Source: an uncultured candidatus Porisulfidus sp. (lineage in GTDB: Bacteria; Pseudomonadota; Gammaproteobacteria; Poriferisulfidales; Poriferisulfidaceae). From it: DNA of 64,000 nt. The stretch is taken from the NCBI GenBank assembly GCA_958431155.1, contig OY288106.1, positions 1-64,000 of the forward strand. The letters are read 5' to 3'. Both the position numbers and the translations under genes were made by a program. Below are positions 7,531 through 15,946 of this stretch, piece by piece. A model generated the notes under the pieces. That model searched no databases, was not told the origin of the DNA, and was given only the letters and a program-made list of their open reading frames with translations. The stretch's first letter is position 1. The number at the start of each line of letters is the position of its first letter.

Positions 7531-8979
7531 ATGCCTGCTTTCGTTCGATATTCGTTTTTTGGTTTTGTGGCCTTAGCCTTGTCTGCCTGCGGCAGTTCCG
7601 GCAGTTCCAGGTTGCTGGGAGGAGAGGATGATTCACCCATGGGGGAAGAAGAATCTGGGGTGACATCTTCTCCTTATGCCGCTGTCGAGTATCTGATAAC
7701 AAACAGACAGGACGCGATAGACAAATTTGTCGAAGACCCTAACTCTGAAACACCGGAAAGCACTGATGCTACAGCACCAACACGCAGTGCGGCACGACTC
7801 AATGTGGACAGAAATAACATCCTGTTCTCGGGCACGCGATATTTGAGTACTGGCGCTATGCTGGCGAGAACGACAGCAAGCGAGATGATTGTGGACGAGT
7901 CTTCAAGTGCCATGTGCAGTGATGGTGCGACCACGGGTGTCAGCGCTCCGGCGAACTGCGTTTTTAATATGGATGCTTTTCGGGAGGAGACAACTTTTCA
8001 TTTGGGCCTGACCAATACAGAGGATAACGTAAATGATGTGGGCTTTCGCAGTTTCACGGCGGAGCGTCAGGCTGTCATGGATTATCGTGGTGTGACGATG
8101 TCGCAGGTTAGGACAGCGGATCCCCAAACGTCTGATCTCAAGATGGTCTATGAAGATGAGAACGGGAAGGAGTATCTTCTCACGAGCAATAACGTAACAA
8201 ACATGAACCTGACCGATGTGGTTTTACCGATGGGTGTTGAGACTGCTCCAGATTTCGATCGTCTGTTCGCAGTTTATGAAGATGAAGACGGAAACCGGTA
8301 TCTCCTTACGCCCGACAACGTAACAAGCATGAATTTGACCGATGTGGATCTGCCGACAAGTGTTACGACTGCTCCAGCCTTCGCTACCTTGTCAAGGGTT
8401 ACGGAGGACTACAACTATGAATATGTCGGCTATGACGGCATTCTGGAACACAGTATGTTTTACGTGGGGATATATAGATTCTTCGACGATGGCAATCTCC
8501 AGCATGCACGTTTTGAAAATGCATCAATTGGCCGAATCTATGACGGGGATACTGCGATGGATGATATACAGAATCCCAGTGTTGCCCTGACCGGCGAGGG
8601 TGTCATGGTTGGTGTAGAACGCCGGAGTAATACTTTGGAGCATTACCTCGTTCAGGGAGATGTGATGATCAACTATGAACCGGATTCCGCATTGATTGAT
8701 ATCGACATTGAGAATATCCATCGTCTCAATGATGATGGCGAATCATGGTATGCGAGTTTGTCCCAGCTGACGTCAGTACTCACTTGGGAAGACCTGGGAG
8801 TTACAGATTCCCAATTTTCGAATCCAGGCTCGATGGCTAAAGGAAAACTCGAAGGTTCTTTCTATGGCACGGAGGATAACCCTGAAGTCGGCGGAGTCTT
8901 CCAGCATAATGATAATTCGCATTCCATCGTTGGTTCGTTTGGCTCTAAAGTCGACGAACCAGACTCTGCCACCCAGTAA
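7531..8979 (+). CDS. TbpB-like surface lipoprotein (Slam-type substrate candidate)
   Basis: ATG 7531 gives a 482-residue lipoprotein precursor with a signal peptide ending in a lipobox (LALSAC, the cysteine at about residue 20). The C-terminus (GSFYGTEDNPEVGGVFQHND followed by GSFGSK) is the closing hairpin of the TbpB/FHbp-type eight-stranded barrel, seen in transferrin-binding-protein-like and Slam-exported surface lipoproteins. Residues 206-289 contain two 42-residue tandem repeats (8146-8271 and 8272-8397), each starting VYEDE(N/D)G. Base composition is clearly lower in G+C than the neighbours. The gene sits alone between tRNA-Ser and tRNA-Gln. No Slam translocator or TonB partner is in the window. 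Upstream reading to 7366 lacks a ribosome site and would bury the signal peptide. The ligand is unknown. Confidence 0.8.
   Translation: MPAFVRYSFFGFVALALSACGSSGSSRLLGGEDDSPMGEEESGVTSSPYAAVEYLITNRQDAIDKFVEDPNSETPESTDATAPTRSAARLNVDRNNILFSGTRYLSTGAMLARTTASEMIVDESSSAMCSDGATTGVSAPANCVFNMDAFREETTFHLGLTNTEDNVNDVGFRSFTAERQAVMDYRGVTMSQVRTADPQTSDLKMVYEDENGKEYLLTSNNVTNMNLTDVVLPMGVETAPDFDRLFAVYEDEDGNRYLLTPDNVTSMNLTDVDLPTSVTTAPAFATLSRVTEDYNYEYVGYDGILEHSMFYVGIYRFFDDGNLQHARFENASIGRIYDGDTAMDDIQNPSVALTGEGVMVGVERRSNTLEHYLVQGDVMINYEPDSALIDIDIENIHRLNDDGESWYASLSQLTSVLTWEDLGVTDSQFSNPGSMAKGKLEGSFYGTEDNPEVGGVFQHNDNSHSIVGSFGSKVDEPDSATQ
8146..8397 (+). repeat. Two tandem 126-bp units inside the surface lipoprotein gene
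   Basis: Unit 1 (8146-8271) and unit 2 (8272-8397) each encode 42 residues. They share VYEDE-(N/D)-G, YLLT, NVT, MNLTDV and TAP at matching positions. Divergence at the DNA level shows the duplication is not recent. Confidence 0.85.
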
Positions 8980-9025
8980 TCAATGGGGTAATTTGGAGTA
9001 GGCCGCTCGGTCAACGCGGACATTT

Positions 9026-9053
9026 GGCAGATGCCTAGACTTGGACATCTGCC
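9026..9053. terminator. Hairpin downstream of the lipoprotein gene
   Basis: GGCAGATG (9026-9033) and CATCTGCC (9046-9053) form a perfect 8-pair stem with a 12-base loop, 46 bases after the stop codon. There is no U tract. It separates the lipoprotein gene from the convergent tRNA-Gln. Confidence 0.45.
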
Positions 9054-9163
9054 TACTCACTCGGTCTAGGATAGTCAGCCGTTGAATCAGTTGTTTACAA
9101 TCAATGCCTGATGCAGAATTACTCAAAGCCCTGATGGGGTTCCAAGAGCCGGGAGAGGGGAAT

Positions 9164-9237
9164 TGGCTGGGGGAGAGGGATTCGAACCCCCGCTGGCGGA
9201 GTCAGAGTCCGCAGTCCTACCACTAGACGATCCCCCA
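9164..9237 (-). tRNA. tRNA-Gln (anticodon CTG)
   Basis: On the minus strand TGGGGGA pairs with TCCCCCA. Discriminator G and an encoded CCA (9164-9166) follow. The D arm is GTCTAGTGGTAGGAC. The anticodon stem GCGGA/TCCGC carries loop CTCTGAC, giving anticodon CUG for CAG codons. The T arm is GGGGGTTCGAATCCCTC-like. Length is 74 bases. Confidence 0.97.
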
Positions 9238-9283
9238 GCGGTGCGGTTAAAATTATACGCCCACCCAACAGGAGCAATTCCCC

Positions 9284-9523
9284 ATGGCAGACGAACCGGA
9301 CAACCAGGAAACCGAAGAAGAGGACGATCCCAATACCCTGCGCCTGGAGGCTCGGGAATACGATACGATCGGGCCGATCCACTGCGGCGTGACCCGCGAA
9401 GGCTTGGTGGCGATTGGCGGGCAGCAGTTCAATATTGAGGACGGCGAGGAACAGACTGCCGAGTATGTCGGAATTACGGTGCGACGCGAAGGCGAGCAGT
9501 ACACCTTCTCAAAGACGGTATAG
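9284..9523 (+). CDS. Small acidic protein of unknown function (79 residues)
   Basis: ATG 9284 follows an AGGAG ribosome site. The first 20 residues are strongly acidic and probably disordered (DNQETEEEDDPN). The rest looks like a small beta domain with two similar halves, IGPIHCGVTREGLVAIGGQQ and AEYVGITVRREGEQYTFSKT. One cysteine, no signal peptide, no membrane segment. No family was recognised. It stands alone between tRNA-Gln and a hairpin facing argB. Confidence 0.75.
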   Translation: MADEPDNQETEEEDDPNTLRLEAREYDTIGPIHCGVTREGLVAIGGQQFNIEDGEEQTAEYVGITVRREGEQYTFSKTV

Positions 9524-9531
9524 ACTGCCAC

Positions 9532-9551
9532 GGGCGGAGCTTGCTCCGCCC
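9532..9551. terminator. Perfect hairpin between the 79-residue gene and argB
   Basis: GGGCGGAGC-TT-GCTCCGCCC is a perfect 20-base palindrome, 8 bases after one stop codon and 16 before the opposite one. Its position between convergent genes suggests a bidirectional terminator, although the U tract is poor on both strands. Confidence 0.5.
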
Positions 9552-9567
9552 ACCCCATTTGAAACGA

Positions 9568-10467
9568 TTAAGCCGCTGATTCGGCTGCAATCAGCGTGCC
9601 GATGCCTTCGCGCGTAAAAATTTCCAGAACCACGGCGTGTGGAGTCCGACCGTCGATGATATGCGCGGTGTGGACACCGGCATTCAATGCGTCCAGCACG
9701 CAACGGGTTTTGGGCACCATGCCGTCACTGATCGTCCCGTCGTCGATCAGGTTCTCTATGGCCGAGGGGCTTAGATTGGTCAACAAATCTCCCTCGGCAT
9801 CCAGTACTCCGGACTGATTGGTCAGGATCATCAGCTTTTCGGCTTCCAGCGCAACCGCCATATGGCTGGCGACGGTATCCGCGTTGATGTTGTAACTCTC
9901 GCCGTCGGCGCCGACCCCAACCGGGGCGATTACGGGGATCTTCCCGCCGTCCTCCAATTCCTGGATCGGCCCGGGGTCAATGCTCGCCACAGTCCCTGTA
10001 TGACCAAGATCGATGATTTCGGGTGCGTTCATTTCCGGAGAAAACTGCTTCAGTTTAAGCCGCTTGGCATGAATGAAGCCGCCGCGCTTGCCGGTGATGC
10101 CGGCGGCGCGTCCCCCGTGCTGGTTGATCAGTTCGACAATTTCCGTGTTGATGACATCACCGAGCACCTTCTCCACCACGTCCATGGTTTGCTTGTCGGT
10201 GACGCGCACGCCATCGACAAACCGGCTCTCTATGCAGAGTTCCTTCAGGCGTTCTCCGATCTGGGGGCCTCCCCCATGTACGACGACGGGTTTGATGCCC
10301 ACTTGTTGCATCAGCACCAGGTCGCGCGCGAAGCTGCTCTTCAGCGTTTCGTCGACCATCGCGTTGCCGCCGTACTTGATGACAACGGACCGGCCCGCGA
10401 AGGCCTGAATGTAGGGTAGGGCCTCAACCAGAACGTGGACGGTCTGTTGGGCGGATTGCCGATCCAT
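9568..10467 (-). CDS. argB: Acetylglutamate kinase
   Basis: The 299-residue amino-acid kinase phosphorylates N-acetylglutamate in arginine synthesis. Seen in order: [10 protein letters not shown] at the N-terminus (phosphate-binding lysine), [13 protein letters not shown] (substrate-binding glycine loop), ITGKRGGF, and the nucleotide-binding stretch [20 protein letters not shown]. The N-terminal helix (about residues 3-20) is of the kind that in arginine-feedback-inhibited hexameric enzymes mediates interlacing, so arginine control is likely. Monocistronic: a tRNA gene precedes it and the gene after it is convergent. Confidence 0.97.
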   Translation of the reverse strand: MDRQSAQQTVHVLVEALPYIQAFAGRSVVIKYGGNAMVDETLKSSFARDLVLMQQVGIKPVVVHGGGPQIGERLKELCIESRFVDGVRVTDKQTMDVVEKVLGDVINTEIVELINQHGGRAAGITGKRGGFIHAKRLKLKQFSPEMNAPEIIDLGHTGTVASIDPGPIQELEDGGKIPVIAPVGVGADGESYNINADTVASHMAVALEAEKLMILTNQSGVLDAEGDLLTNLSPSAIENLIDDGTISDGMVPKTRCVLDALNAGVHTAHIIDGRTPHAVVLEIFTREGIGTLIAAESAA

Positions 10468-10519
10468 GCTGTGCTCCCGCTCGGGCAGATTGGACGAAAG
10501 GGTTGGTCGAATGTGGGGG

Positions 10520-10596
10520 TGGTCGGAGTGAGAGGATTTGAACCTCCGGCCCCTGCCTCCCGAAGGCAGTGCTCTACCAGGCTGAGCTACACTCCG
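10520..10596 (-). tRNA. tRNA-Pro (anticodon CGG)
   Basis: On the minus strand CGGAGTG pairs with CACTCCG. Discriminator A and an encoded CCA (10520-10522) follow. The D arm is AGCTCAGCCTGGTAGAGC. The anticodon arm CTGCC-TTCGGGA-GGCAG gives anticodon CGG. The T arm is GGAGGTTCAAATCCTC. Length is 77 bases. Confidence 0.97.
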
Positions 10597-10680
10597 AAAC
10601 CTCAGGTCGGGCGCGCATTGTACACCTGCTCGGAGGATTCAGGCTTGTATTGCACTCCATTTTCCGGTCGTCTCAGGCAG

Positions 10681-10711
10681 AAAAAAGCCCGTCGGCAGAG
10701 CCTGCCGACGG
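10681..10711 (-). terminator. Rho-independent terminator of hsp20
   Basis: Reading the minus strand, CCGTCGGCA and TGCCGACGG form a perfect 9-pair GC-rich stem with a 5-base loop, followed by GC and six T residues. It lies 22 bases after the hsp20 stop. Confidence 0.92.
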
Positions 10712-10732
10712 ACCGGTTTGGAACCCGTTGGA

Positions 10733-11170
10733 TCAGTTGGTCTGAACCGTGATGCGCCGGGGCTGGGTGGCGGCGTGCTTGCCGATTTGAATGTGCAGCA
10801 CTCCGTCCTTGCCATGCGCTTCGATAGCGTCCGGGTCAACGTCGGTTGGCAGCTGGAAGCTGCGCCGAAACGCGCCGTACACGCGCTCGGTGCGACGATA
10901 GCGCTTCCCTTCGCCTTCACCAGTGTCAGTTTCGGCCAGGCGCTCGCCCTTGATCTGCAGGACGTCGCCATCCAAGCTGATTTCCACGTCTTCCGGCTTG
11001 ATGCCGGGCAGGTCGGCCGTCACCAGATAGTGTTCGCCGCGGTCCTCAAAATCGACCGCAGGAATCCAGTTGGACTGGACCTGGTCCCCGACATTGCTCG
11101 TCAGGCCGTTGAACAGTTGATTCCAGCGGCCCAGCGTCTCGAACGGGTCGAAATAAATGCTCGGATGCAT
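10733..11170 (-). CDS. Small heat-shock protein, Hsp20/alpha-crystallin family
   Basis: The 145-residue holdase chaperone has the alpha-crystallin domain at about residues 36-135 (WIPAVDFEDRGEHYLVTADL, then DGVLHIQIGK). The C-terminal ITV motif that plugs into neighbouring dimers follows. ATG 11170 has a strong AGGAGG site. A sigma32-type promoter lies at 11211-11237 and a strong intrinsic terminator follows the gene, so it is a self-contained heat-shock unit. Expected role: binding denatured cytoplasmic proteins during heat stress. Confidence 0.96.
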   Translation of the reverse strand: MHPSIYFDPFETLGRWNQLFNGLTSNVGDQVQSNWIPAVDFEDRGEHYLVTADLPGIKPEDVEISLDGDVLQIKGERLAETDTGEGEGKRYRRTERVYGAFRRSFQLPTDVDPDAIEAHGKDGVLHIQIGKHAATQPRRITVQTN

Positions 11171-11210
11171 GATTTACCTCCTTTGTAATCATCCTCGTCT
11201 ACCTCATTTA

Positions 11211-11237
11211 ATGAGGGGAAATGCGGAGGATTTCAAG
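11211..11237 (-). promoter_or_regulatory. Sigma32 (heat-shock) promoter of hsp20
   Basis: On the minus strand CTTGAA (11237-11232) is followed after 13 bases by CCCCTCAT (11218-11211). The sigma32 consensus is CTTGAAA, 11-16 bases, CCCCATNT. It lies about 40 bases before the start codon. The -35 element overlaps the last codons of the upstream asparaginase-like gene. Identified by eye. Confidence 0.75.
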
Positions 11238-11730
11238 AGGTGGAGGGGGTCGGCTCGAACCGCCCCTGTTCCCGGTTTTTTTTGACCTGGTCGTGTGGAT
11301 ACAGCCTTCCGCCCATGGCGACATAGGTGCCAAAGTCTGCGGTCAGTGCGGCGGCGATGGCGAAGCCGAGGTTGAAGGGGGCATCGGTTTGGCGGAACCG
11401 GGCGGGGCTCATGGCGCCGGTCAGCACGATGGTCTTGTCCGGAATGTCGGCCAGCACCGCAGCGGAATCCGCCATGGTGTCGGTGCCATGGACCACCACG
11501 AGCCGCGAGGCTCTGCAACTTGCCGCAGCCGTGCGCAGGATTGCCCGGTCGTCGTCGGTCATGTCCAGGCTGTCCTTGCGCATCACCTCGATCAATTCCC
11601 AGCCATCCTGCATGCCGGCTTCGGCCAGGATGTCCGGAGCACAAGGTGCTCCGATGGTGTAATCGCTCAGGGCGTCGTGGTAGACCTTGTCGAAGGTCCC
11701 TCCGCAGGTCAGGATTGCCAGAGGAATCAT
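11233..11730 (-). CDS. Short asparaginase-domain protein
   Basis: The 165-residue protein contains only the N-terminal asparaginase half: LTCGGTFDK holds the first catalytic threonine region and VVHGTDTMADSAAVL the second (HGTDTM). Classical L-asparaginases have about 330 residues with a C-terminal domain that completes the active site at the dimer interface. Short single-domain versions exist as a separate proteobacterial group, and the protein ends cleanly, so it is probably not a truncation. No signal peptide is visible, so it is likely cytoplasmic. Catalytic activity is unproven. Confidence 0.85.
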   Translation of the reverse strand: MIPLAILTCGGTFDKVYHDALSDYTIGAPCAPDILAEAGMQDGWELIEVMRKDSLDMTDDDRAILRTAAASCRASRLVVVHGTDTMADSAAVLADIPDKTIVLTGAMSPARFRQTDAPFNLGFAIAAALTADFGTYVAMGGRLYPHDQVKKNREQGRFEPTPSTS

Positions 11731-11783
11731 GCGTGATACGGACGTGGTTCGAGGCCTAAATATAACAGCACGTGAATGCCGCG

Positions 11784-12629
11784 CTACTCGATATTTTGTA
11801 TCTGCTCGCGCATCTGCTCCACCAGCACCTTGACGGCCAGTGCCGCATTGGTGGTTTCTATGTCCGGCGCCTTGGATGCCAGCGTATTCGCCTCGCGGGT
11901 GAATTCCTGCATCAGGAAGTCCAGTTTTCTCCCCTGTGCGCCGTCCTTATCCAACGCGGCTAAGGTTTCCTCTAGATGGCTGTCGAGACGAGCCAACTCC
12001 TCGTCTACGTCGGCCCGCATCACCTGAACCGCGATTTCTTCTTCCACCCGTTGGGCATCCACGGTGGCCTGCAACTCCTTCAGGCGTGCCTGCCAGCGTT
12101 CCCGCAGGGCCTGCTGGACGGTCGGCCGCCGGGATTTCAGCGTGGTGACGTGCTGTCCGACTTCCTGCAACTGCTCGCGCAGGATGCGCTCCAGGCGTTC
12201 GCCTTCGCTTTCCCGCTGTTGGACAAATGCCCCCAGTGCTTCTTCATAAGCTTGCTGAGCCGCAGGTGCCAGCGCAGTGTCTGCGGCGGGAGCCGCACTC
12301 CAGACTGCGGGCAGACCCAGCATCTGAGCCGGGTCAGAGTGAGGGAACAGGCGTCGGCAGGTACTGACCAGCTGGCGCAGTTGGGCCTGATCGAGGCGTT
12401 CGCCTTTTGCCTCGTCTGCCGTTCGCTGGAAACTGGCCGTAACGTCGACCTTGCCGCGGGAGCAGACTTCGCGCAACTGCTCGCGCCAGAGAGGCTCCAG
12501 CTTGGCGCATTCGCGCGCCAGATGGAATCCCGGCTGTAGGTACCGGTGGTTGACGGATCGGATTTCGACCACCATCTGCCCGCGCCCGACTTTCGTCTCG
12601 GCACGGGCAAAAGCGGTCATGCTGCGCAT
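11784..12629 (-). CDS. yicC: YicC-family endoribonuclease
   Basis: The 281-residue protein begins MRSMTAFARAETKVGRGQM, the hallmark of the YicC family. It contains VEIRSVNHRYL and ends with KVLVEQMREQIQNIE. Family members form a ring and cleave RNA; in E. coli YicC is linked to decay of the RyhB small RNA. The middle is long, charged and helical (about residues 125-225), and the conserved DVDEELARLDSHLEE and GRKLDFLMQEFTREANTLASK follow it. It lies 36 bases downstream of glnA on the same strand. In many genomes it is next to gmk or rph; that context is absent here. Confidence 0.95.
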   Translation of the reverse strand: MRSMTAFARAETKVGRGQMVVEIRSVNHRYLQPGFHLARECAKLEPLWREQLREVCSRGKVDVTASFQRTADEAKGERLDQAQLRQLVSTCRRLFPHSDPAQMLGLPAVWSAAPAADTALAPAAQQAYEEALGAFVQQRESEGERLERILREQLQEVGQHVTTLKSRRPTVQQALRERWQARLKELQATVDAQRVEEEIAVQVMRADVDEELARLDSHLEETLAALDKDGAQGRKLDFLMQEFTREANTLASKAPDIETTNAALAVKVLVEQMREQIQNIE

Positions 12630-12665
12630 AATGCCGAGAAACCGGCTGCGTCAGCGCGGGACAGC

Positions 12666-14078
12666 TTACAGGCTGTAGTACATGTCGAACTCGACCGGAT
12701 GCGTGGCCGCCCTCAGACGGGTCACTTCTTCGCGCTTGAGTTCGATGTAGCCGTCGATGGCATCGTCGTTGAAGACGTCCCCGGCCTTGAGGAAGTCGCG
12801 GTTGGCATCCAGCTCATCCAGCGCCTGGTCCAGCGAGTGGCACACGTGCGGGATGGCTGCTTCCTCTTCCGGCGGAAGGTCGTACAGGTCCTTGTCCATC
12901 GGTTCGCCCGGATCGATCTTGTTGCGGATTCCGTCGAGACCGGCCATCAGCATGGAGGCGTAGGTCAGGTACGGGTTTCCACAGGAATCGCCGAAACGAA
13001 CCTCGAGCCGACGCTGCTGCGGGTGCGAAACGAACGGGATGCGGACGGCCGCCGAGCGATTGCGCGCGGAATAGGCCAGCAGCACCGGTGCCTCGAAGCC
13101 CGGCACCAAACGCTTGTAGCTGTTGGTGGTGGAGTTGGCAAACGCATTGAGGACCCGCGCATGCTTCAGGATGCCCCCGATGTAGTGCAGGGCCATGTCC
13201 GACATTCCTCCGACGCCGTCGCCGGCGAACAGGTTCTTGCCGTCCTTGCTCAGCGACTGGTGCACGTGCATGCCGTTGCCGTTGTCGCCGACCAGGGGTT
13301 TCGGCATGAAGGTTGCGGTCTTGCCGAAGTTGTGCGCGACATTCATGATCACGTATTTCATGACCTGGTTCATGTCGGCCCGGCGAACCAGGGAGTCGAA
13401 GCGAGTACCGATTTCGCACTGTCCGGCGGTTGCGACCTCGTGGTGGTGAACCTCGACCGGGACGCCCATTTCTTCCAGTGTTTCGCACATGACGGAACGG
13501 ATGTCCTGCAGGCTGTCGACCGGCGGTACCGGGAAGTACCCGCCCTTGGGTCCCGGCCGATGGCCGATGTTCGATTCCTCGAATCCTTCCTTGTCCGAAT
13601 TCCAGCAGCCTTCGTCCGAATCCACCTCGTACATGCAGCGGTGCATCTCGTCTGCCCAGCGTGCGCTGTCGAAGATGAAAAATTCAGGTTCCGGGCCGAA
13701 ATACGCGGTGTCGGCGATGCCCAGGGACTTGAGGTACTCCTCAGCCTTTTTGGCGATGCCGCGGGTGTCCCGCGCATAGGGGCGCATGGTGGTCGGCTCG
13801 ATCACGTCGCAACGCAGCAGGAGCGTCGTCTCGGTGAAGAATGGATCCATGACCGCGGTGCTCGGATCCGGCATCAGGATCATGTCGGATTCATTGATGC
13901 CCTTCCAGCCGGCGATCGACGAACCATCAAACATTTTTCCATGCTCGAAAGTGTCTTCGTCGACGACGCTGGCCGGCACGGAGACGTGCTGTTCCTTGCC
14001 GCGGGTGTCGGTGAAGCGGAAGTCGATGAAACGGACGTCCGATTCTTCAATGGTTTTGAGAATTTCTTCAGGGCTCAT
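12666..14078 (-). CDS. glnA: Glutamine synthetase type I
   Basis: The 470-residue enzyme makes glutamine from glutamate, ammonia and ATP. Visible: [19 protein letters not shown] (glutamine synthetase signature), EPEFFIFD, the ATP-loop region [20 protein letters not shown] and [10 protein letters not shown]. The adenylylation site [10 protein letters not shown] shows a GlnE-regulated GSI-beta enzyme. Together with gltB (40026-44486) it covers the GS-GOGAT ammonia assimilation cycle. The leader at 14079-14234 has dyads and a TATAAT box. No ntrBC genes follow; yicC does. Confidence 0.98.
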   Translation of the reverse strand: MSPEEILKTIEESDVRFIDFRFTDTRGKEQHVSVPASVVDEDTFEHGKMFDGSSIAGWKGINESDMILMPDPSTAVMDPFFTETTLLLRCDVIEPTTMRPYARDTRGIAKKAEEYLKSLGIADTAYFGPEPEFFIFDSARWADEMHRCMYEVDSDEGCWNSDKEGFEESNIGHRPGPKGGYFPVPPVDSLQDIRSVMCETLEEMGVPVEVHHHEVATAGQCEIGTRFDSLVRRADMNQVMKYVIMNVAHNFGKTATFMPKPLVGDNGNGMHVHQSLSKDGKNLFAGDGVGGMSDMALHYIGGILKHARVLNAFANSTTNSYKRLVPGFEAPVLLAYSARNRSAAVRIPFVSHPQQRRLEVRFGDSCGNPYLTYASMLMAGLDGIRNKIDPGEPMDKDLYDLPPEEEAAIPHVCHSLDQALDELDANRDFLKAGDVFNDDAIDGYIELKREEVTRLRAATHPVEFDMYYSL

Positions 14079-14139
14079 AGCTCAGGCTCCAGAATGGCGA
14101 ATTCAAAGCACAGGGGAATACAGCGAAACGCCCCCTGCA

Positions 14140-14202
14140 CCTGATCCTGTTCAATCAGGCACATTAGTGCATCTGACGCAATCCCCTGTCGGCGGCATTA
14201 TA
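14140..14202 (-). promoter_or_regulatory. Upstream region of glnA with inverted repeat and -10 box
   Basis: A perfect 6-bp dyad, CCTGAT (14140-14145) and ATCAGG (14154-14159), flanked by TGCA- and GTGC-like ends, lies between glnA and a minus-strand TATAAT (14202-14197). The arms recall NtrC sites (GCACC/GGTGC) only loosely. No matching -35 was found. Assignment as nitrogen-responsive control is speculative. Confidence 0.3.
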
Positions 14203-14234
14203 CATCCATGACTGGCTTTTTTGCCGATCAACCC

Positions 14235-15917
14235 TCATTCGTAATCCTCGTACAGGGAGATCAGGAAGCTCACTAGTGGCTGGATGTCGTTCGGCGTGAT
14301 TTCGACTTTCCGGAGTTCGGGGTCTGCATTCCGGATCGTCCCGTTCCGGCTGCTTGCGGAGGCTGCGATATAGAACGCAACCGAGGCGTGCAGGTCGCTG
14401 ATCTGGCCGTTGTGCATGTAGGGGGCCGAATGGCCCAGATCCCTCAGCGTCGGAGTCTTGAACGCCGCGACTGATCGTCCGAGAGCCTGATCCGCGGTTT
14501 TGCAACCCGTCCCGTTTTGGCAGAACGAACGGTGCAAGGGCTCCTGAGCGTTCGGATAATCCTCGTTCAGGAAGATGTTCCAGGCACCCAGGTCTGTCGC
14601 CATCGGGTCGGATTCCGACGCGAGCCTGCGGAACATGCCCCGTCGGTCCGGATGCGTGGCAGTCGCGGGCAGGTAGACATCCGCCTGTTCGTTGCGCGGC
14701 CCGACCGCCGGGATCAGCAGTTTCCAGAATGAGCCCTGCCCATGGATGGCTTCATATTCCACCTGGGTCACGCCGATATTGTGAAAACCGAAATCCGTGA
14801 AATGCGGGGCCGCATGACAGGATCCGCAGTTGCCGGCACCACGTCCGGGGGCAGGTTCCCGGTTGAAGAAGATCCTCAATCCCTGCAGCTCAATTTCGCC
14901 GAACCGGTAGGGCTGGTCATGGAATCGGAATCCACCGTCCTCCGTCGCAGGGTTGCGCTCCACGAATCGCAGTTCGCCGCTTTCATCAAGCGAGTCGATC
15001 CGCGCCAGCAGCCGGTCGCTGTAGTCCTCGTCCGACTCGTCTTCGTCCGGGCGGGCAGGCAGGCCGTTGATCGACAGGAACAGGTCGTAAGGGGAAAGGA
15101 TGTCCGCTTCTGCGGAGAATTTCAGGTCATCGAGGTAGTGTCCGATCAGATCGGCTATGCCAACCAGAATCTCGTCGCAGGAGCTTTCCGAGACGTTAAT
15201 GCGTCGCTCTGTCGCAATTCGATGTTCTTCGGGCAGTGCCTCCCCGGATGCCGAGACACCGGAGAACACTTCGGAGTAAGCCAGTCCGCTGAACTCTCCC
15301 GCCAGTTCGCCCGTCCCGTCGTCTTCCCGGATGATTTCGCAGGCATGGCGGGCGGCGAGAGCGCTCTCGTCGGGCAGCCAGCCCAGGTTACGCCCCGTGA
15401 GCGTGGCGATGACCAACTCCCGGGTCGAGGCGAATTCCCCGTCGAGGTGCAGAAGGAAAGGATCTCTCGGCGACAAGGAGCCCACCAGCACCGGTGAATT
15501 CCGCACGGATACGGATTGCCCGTCGTCCCGCTCGGGCAGGGGGCTCCGAGAGGCAAAGTCGTTGTAGGCACGCATGCCGAGTTCCTTCTGCCCGACATGC
15601 TCGTCCACCAGGTGGCAGGTCCGGCAGTTGTAGGACGATCCTTCGAACGGGCCTGGTGCGAACGGGATTTGGTAGGGCGGCAGCCCGAAGAACCGGTACG
15701 TCTTCTCCAGTTTTGGATCGCCCTTGTCAAGAGACTCGTTGATGCCGCCGCCGCGGGACACGAAATCATAAAAGCGCTGGGCGAAGCGGGTTTCCAGGAA
15801 TAACCGTTCCCCGTGGAAGACTTCGGCAGTTGGAGGCTCCGCTTCTTCGCTGGCCTGAGTGAGGCCGCCAAGGCTCGCGGCGGCCACCACAGCGAGCAGG
15901 AGAGCCCGAAAGTTCAT
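14235..15917 (-). CDS. Exported di-haem cytochrome c peroxidase / MauG-like protein
   Basis: From ATG 15917 the 560-residue precursor has a signal peptide (RALLLAVVAAASLGGLTQA). Two c-haem sites follow: CRTCH at residues 98-102 and CGSCH at 364-368. The C-terminal part has RSVAAFKTPTLRDLGHSAPY followed by MHNGQISDLHASVAFY, the conserved block of bacterial CcpA/MauG-type di-haem enzymes. The haem sites are about 266 residues apart, wider than in typical CcpA, because of a large acidic insertion between them (a PDEDESDEDYSDRLL stretch included). Members reduce peroxide or use high-valent iron to oxidise a partner protein. It is the last gene of the cupin / unknown / di-haem cluster and is separated from the middle gene by a 13-pair hairpin. 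An in-frame TTG four codons earlier is less likely as the start. Confidence 0.88.
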   Translation of the reverse strand: MNFRALLLAVVAAASLGGLTQASEEAEPPTAEVFHGERLFLETRFAQRFYDFVSRGGGINESLDKGDPKLEKTYRFFGLPPYQIPFAPGPFEGSSYNCRTCHLVDEHVGQKELGMRAYNDFASRSPLPERDDGQSVSVRNSPVLVGSLSPRDPFLLHLDGEFASTRELVIATLTGRNLGWLPDESALAARHACEIIREDDGTGELAGEFSGLAYSEVFSGVSASGEALPEEHRIATERRINVSESSCDEILVGIADLIGHYLDDLKFSAEADILSPYDLFLSINGLPARPDEDESDEDYSDRLLARIDSLDESGELRFVERNPATEDGGFRFHDQPYRFGEIELQGLRIFFNREPAPGRGAGNCGSCHAAPHFTDFGFHNIGVTQVEYEAIHGQGSFWKLLIPAVGPRNEQADVYLPATATHPDRRGMFRRLASESDPMATDLGAWNIFLNEDYPNAQEPLHRSFCQNGTGCKTADQALGRSVAAFKTPTLRDLGHSAPYMHNGQISDLHASVAFYIAASASSRNGTIRNADPELRKVEITPNDIQPLVSFLISLYEDYE

Positions 15918-15946
15918 GGGAGGGATCAAGAACAGTGTGGGGCATG

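Noticed and set aside
11233-11730. Asparaginase-like gene as a broken full-length asparaginase
   Set aside because: No remnant of the C-terminal domain follows in any frame; the short form ends cleanly and is a known group.
12546-14144. A 532-codon open frame opposite glnA and the start of yicC
   Set aside because: Antisense of glnA with no conserved block or ribosome site.
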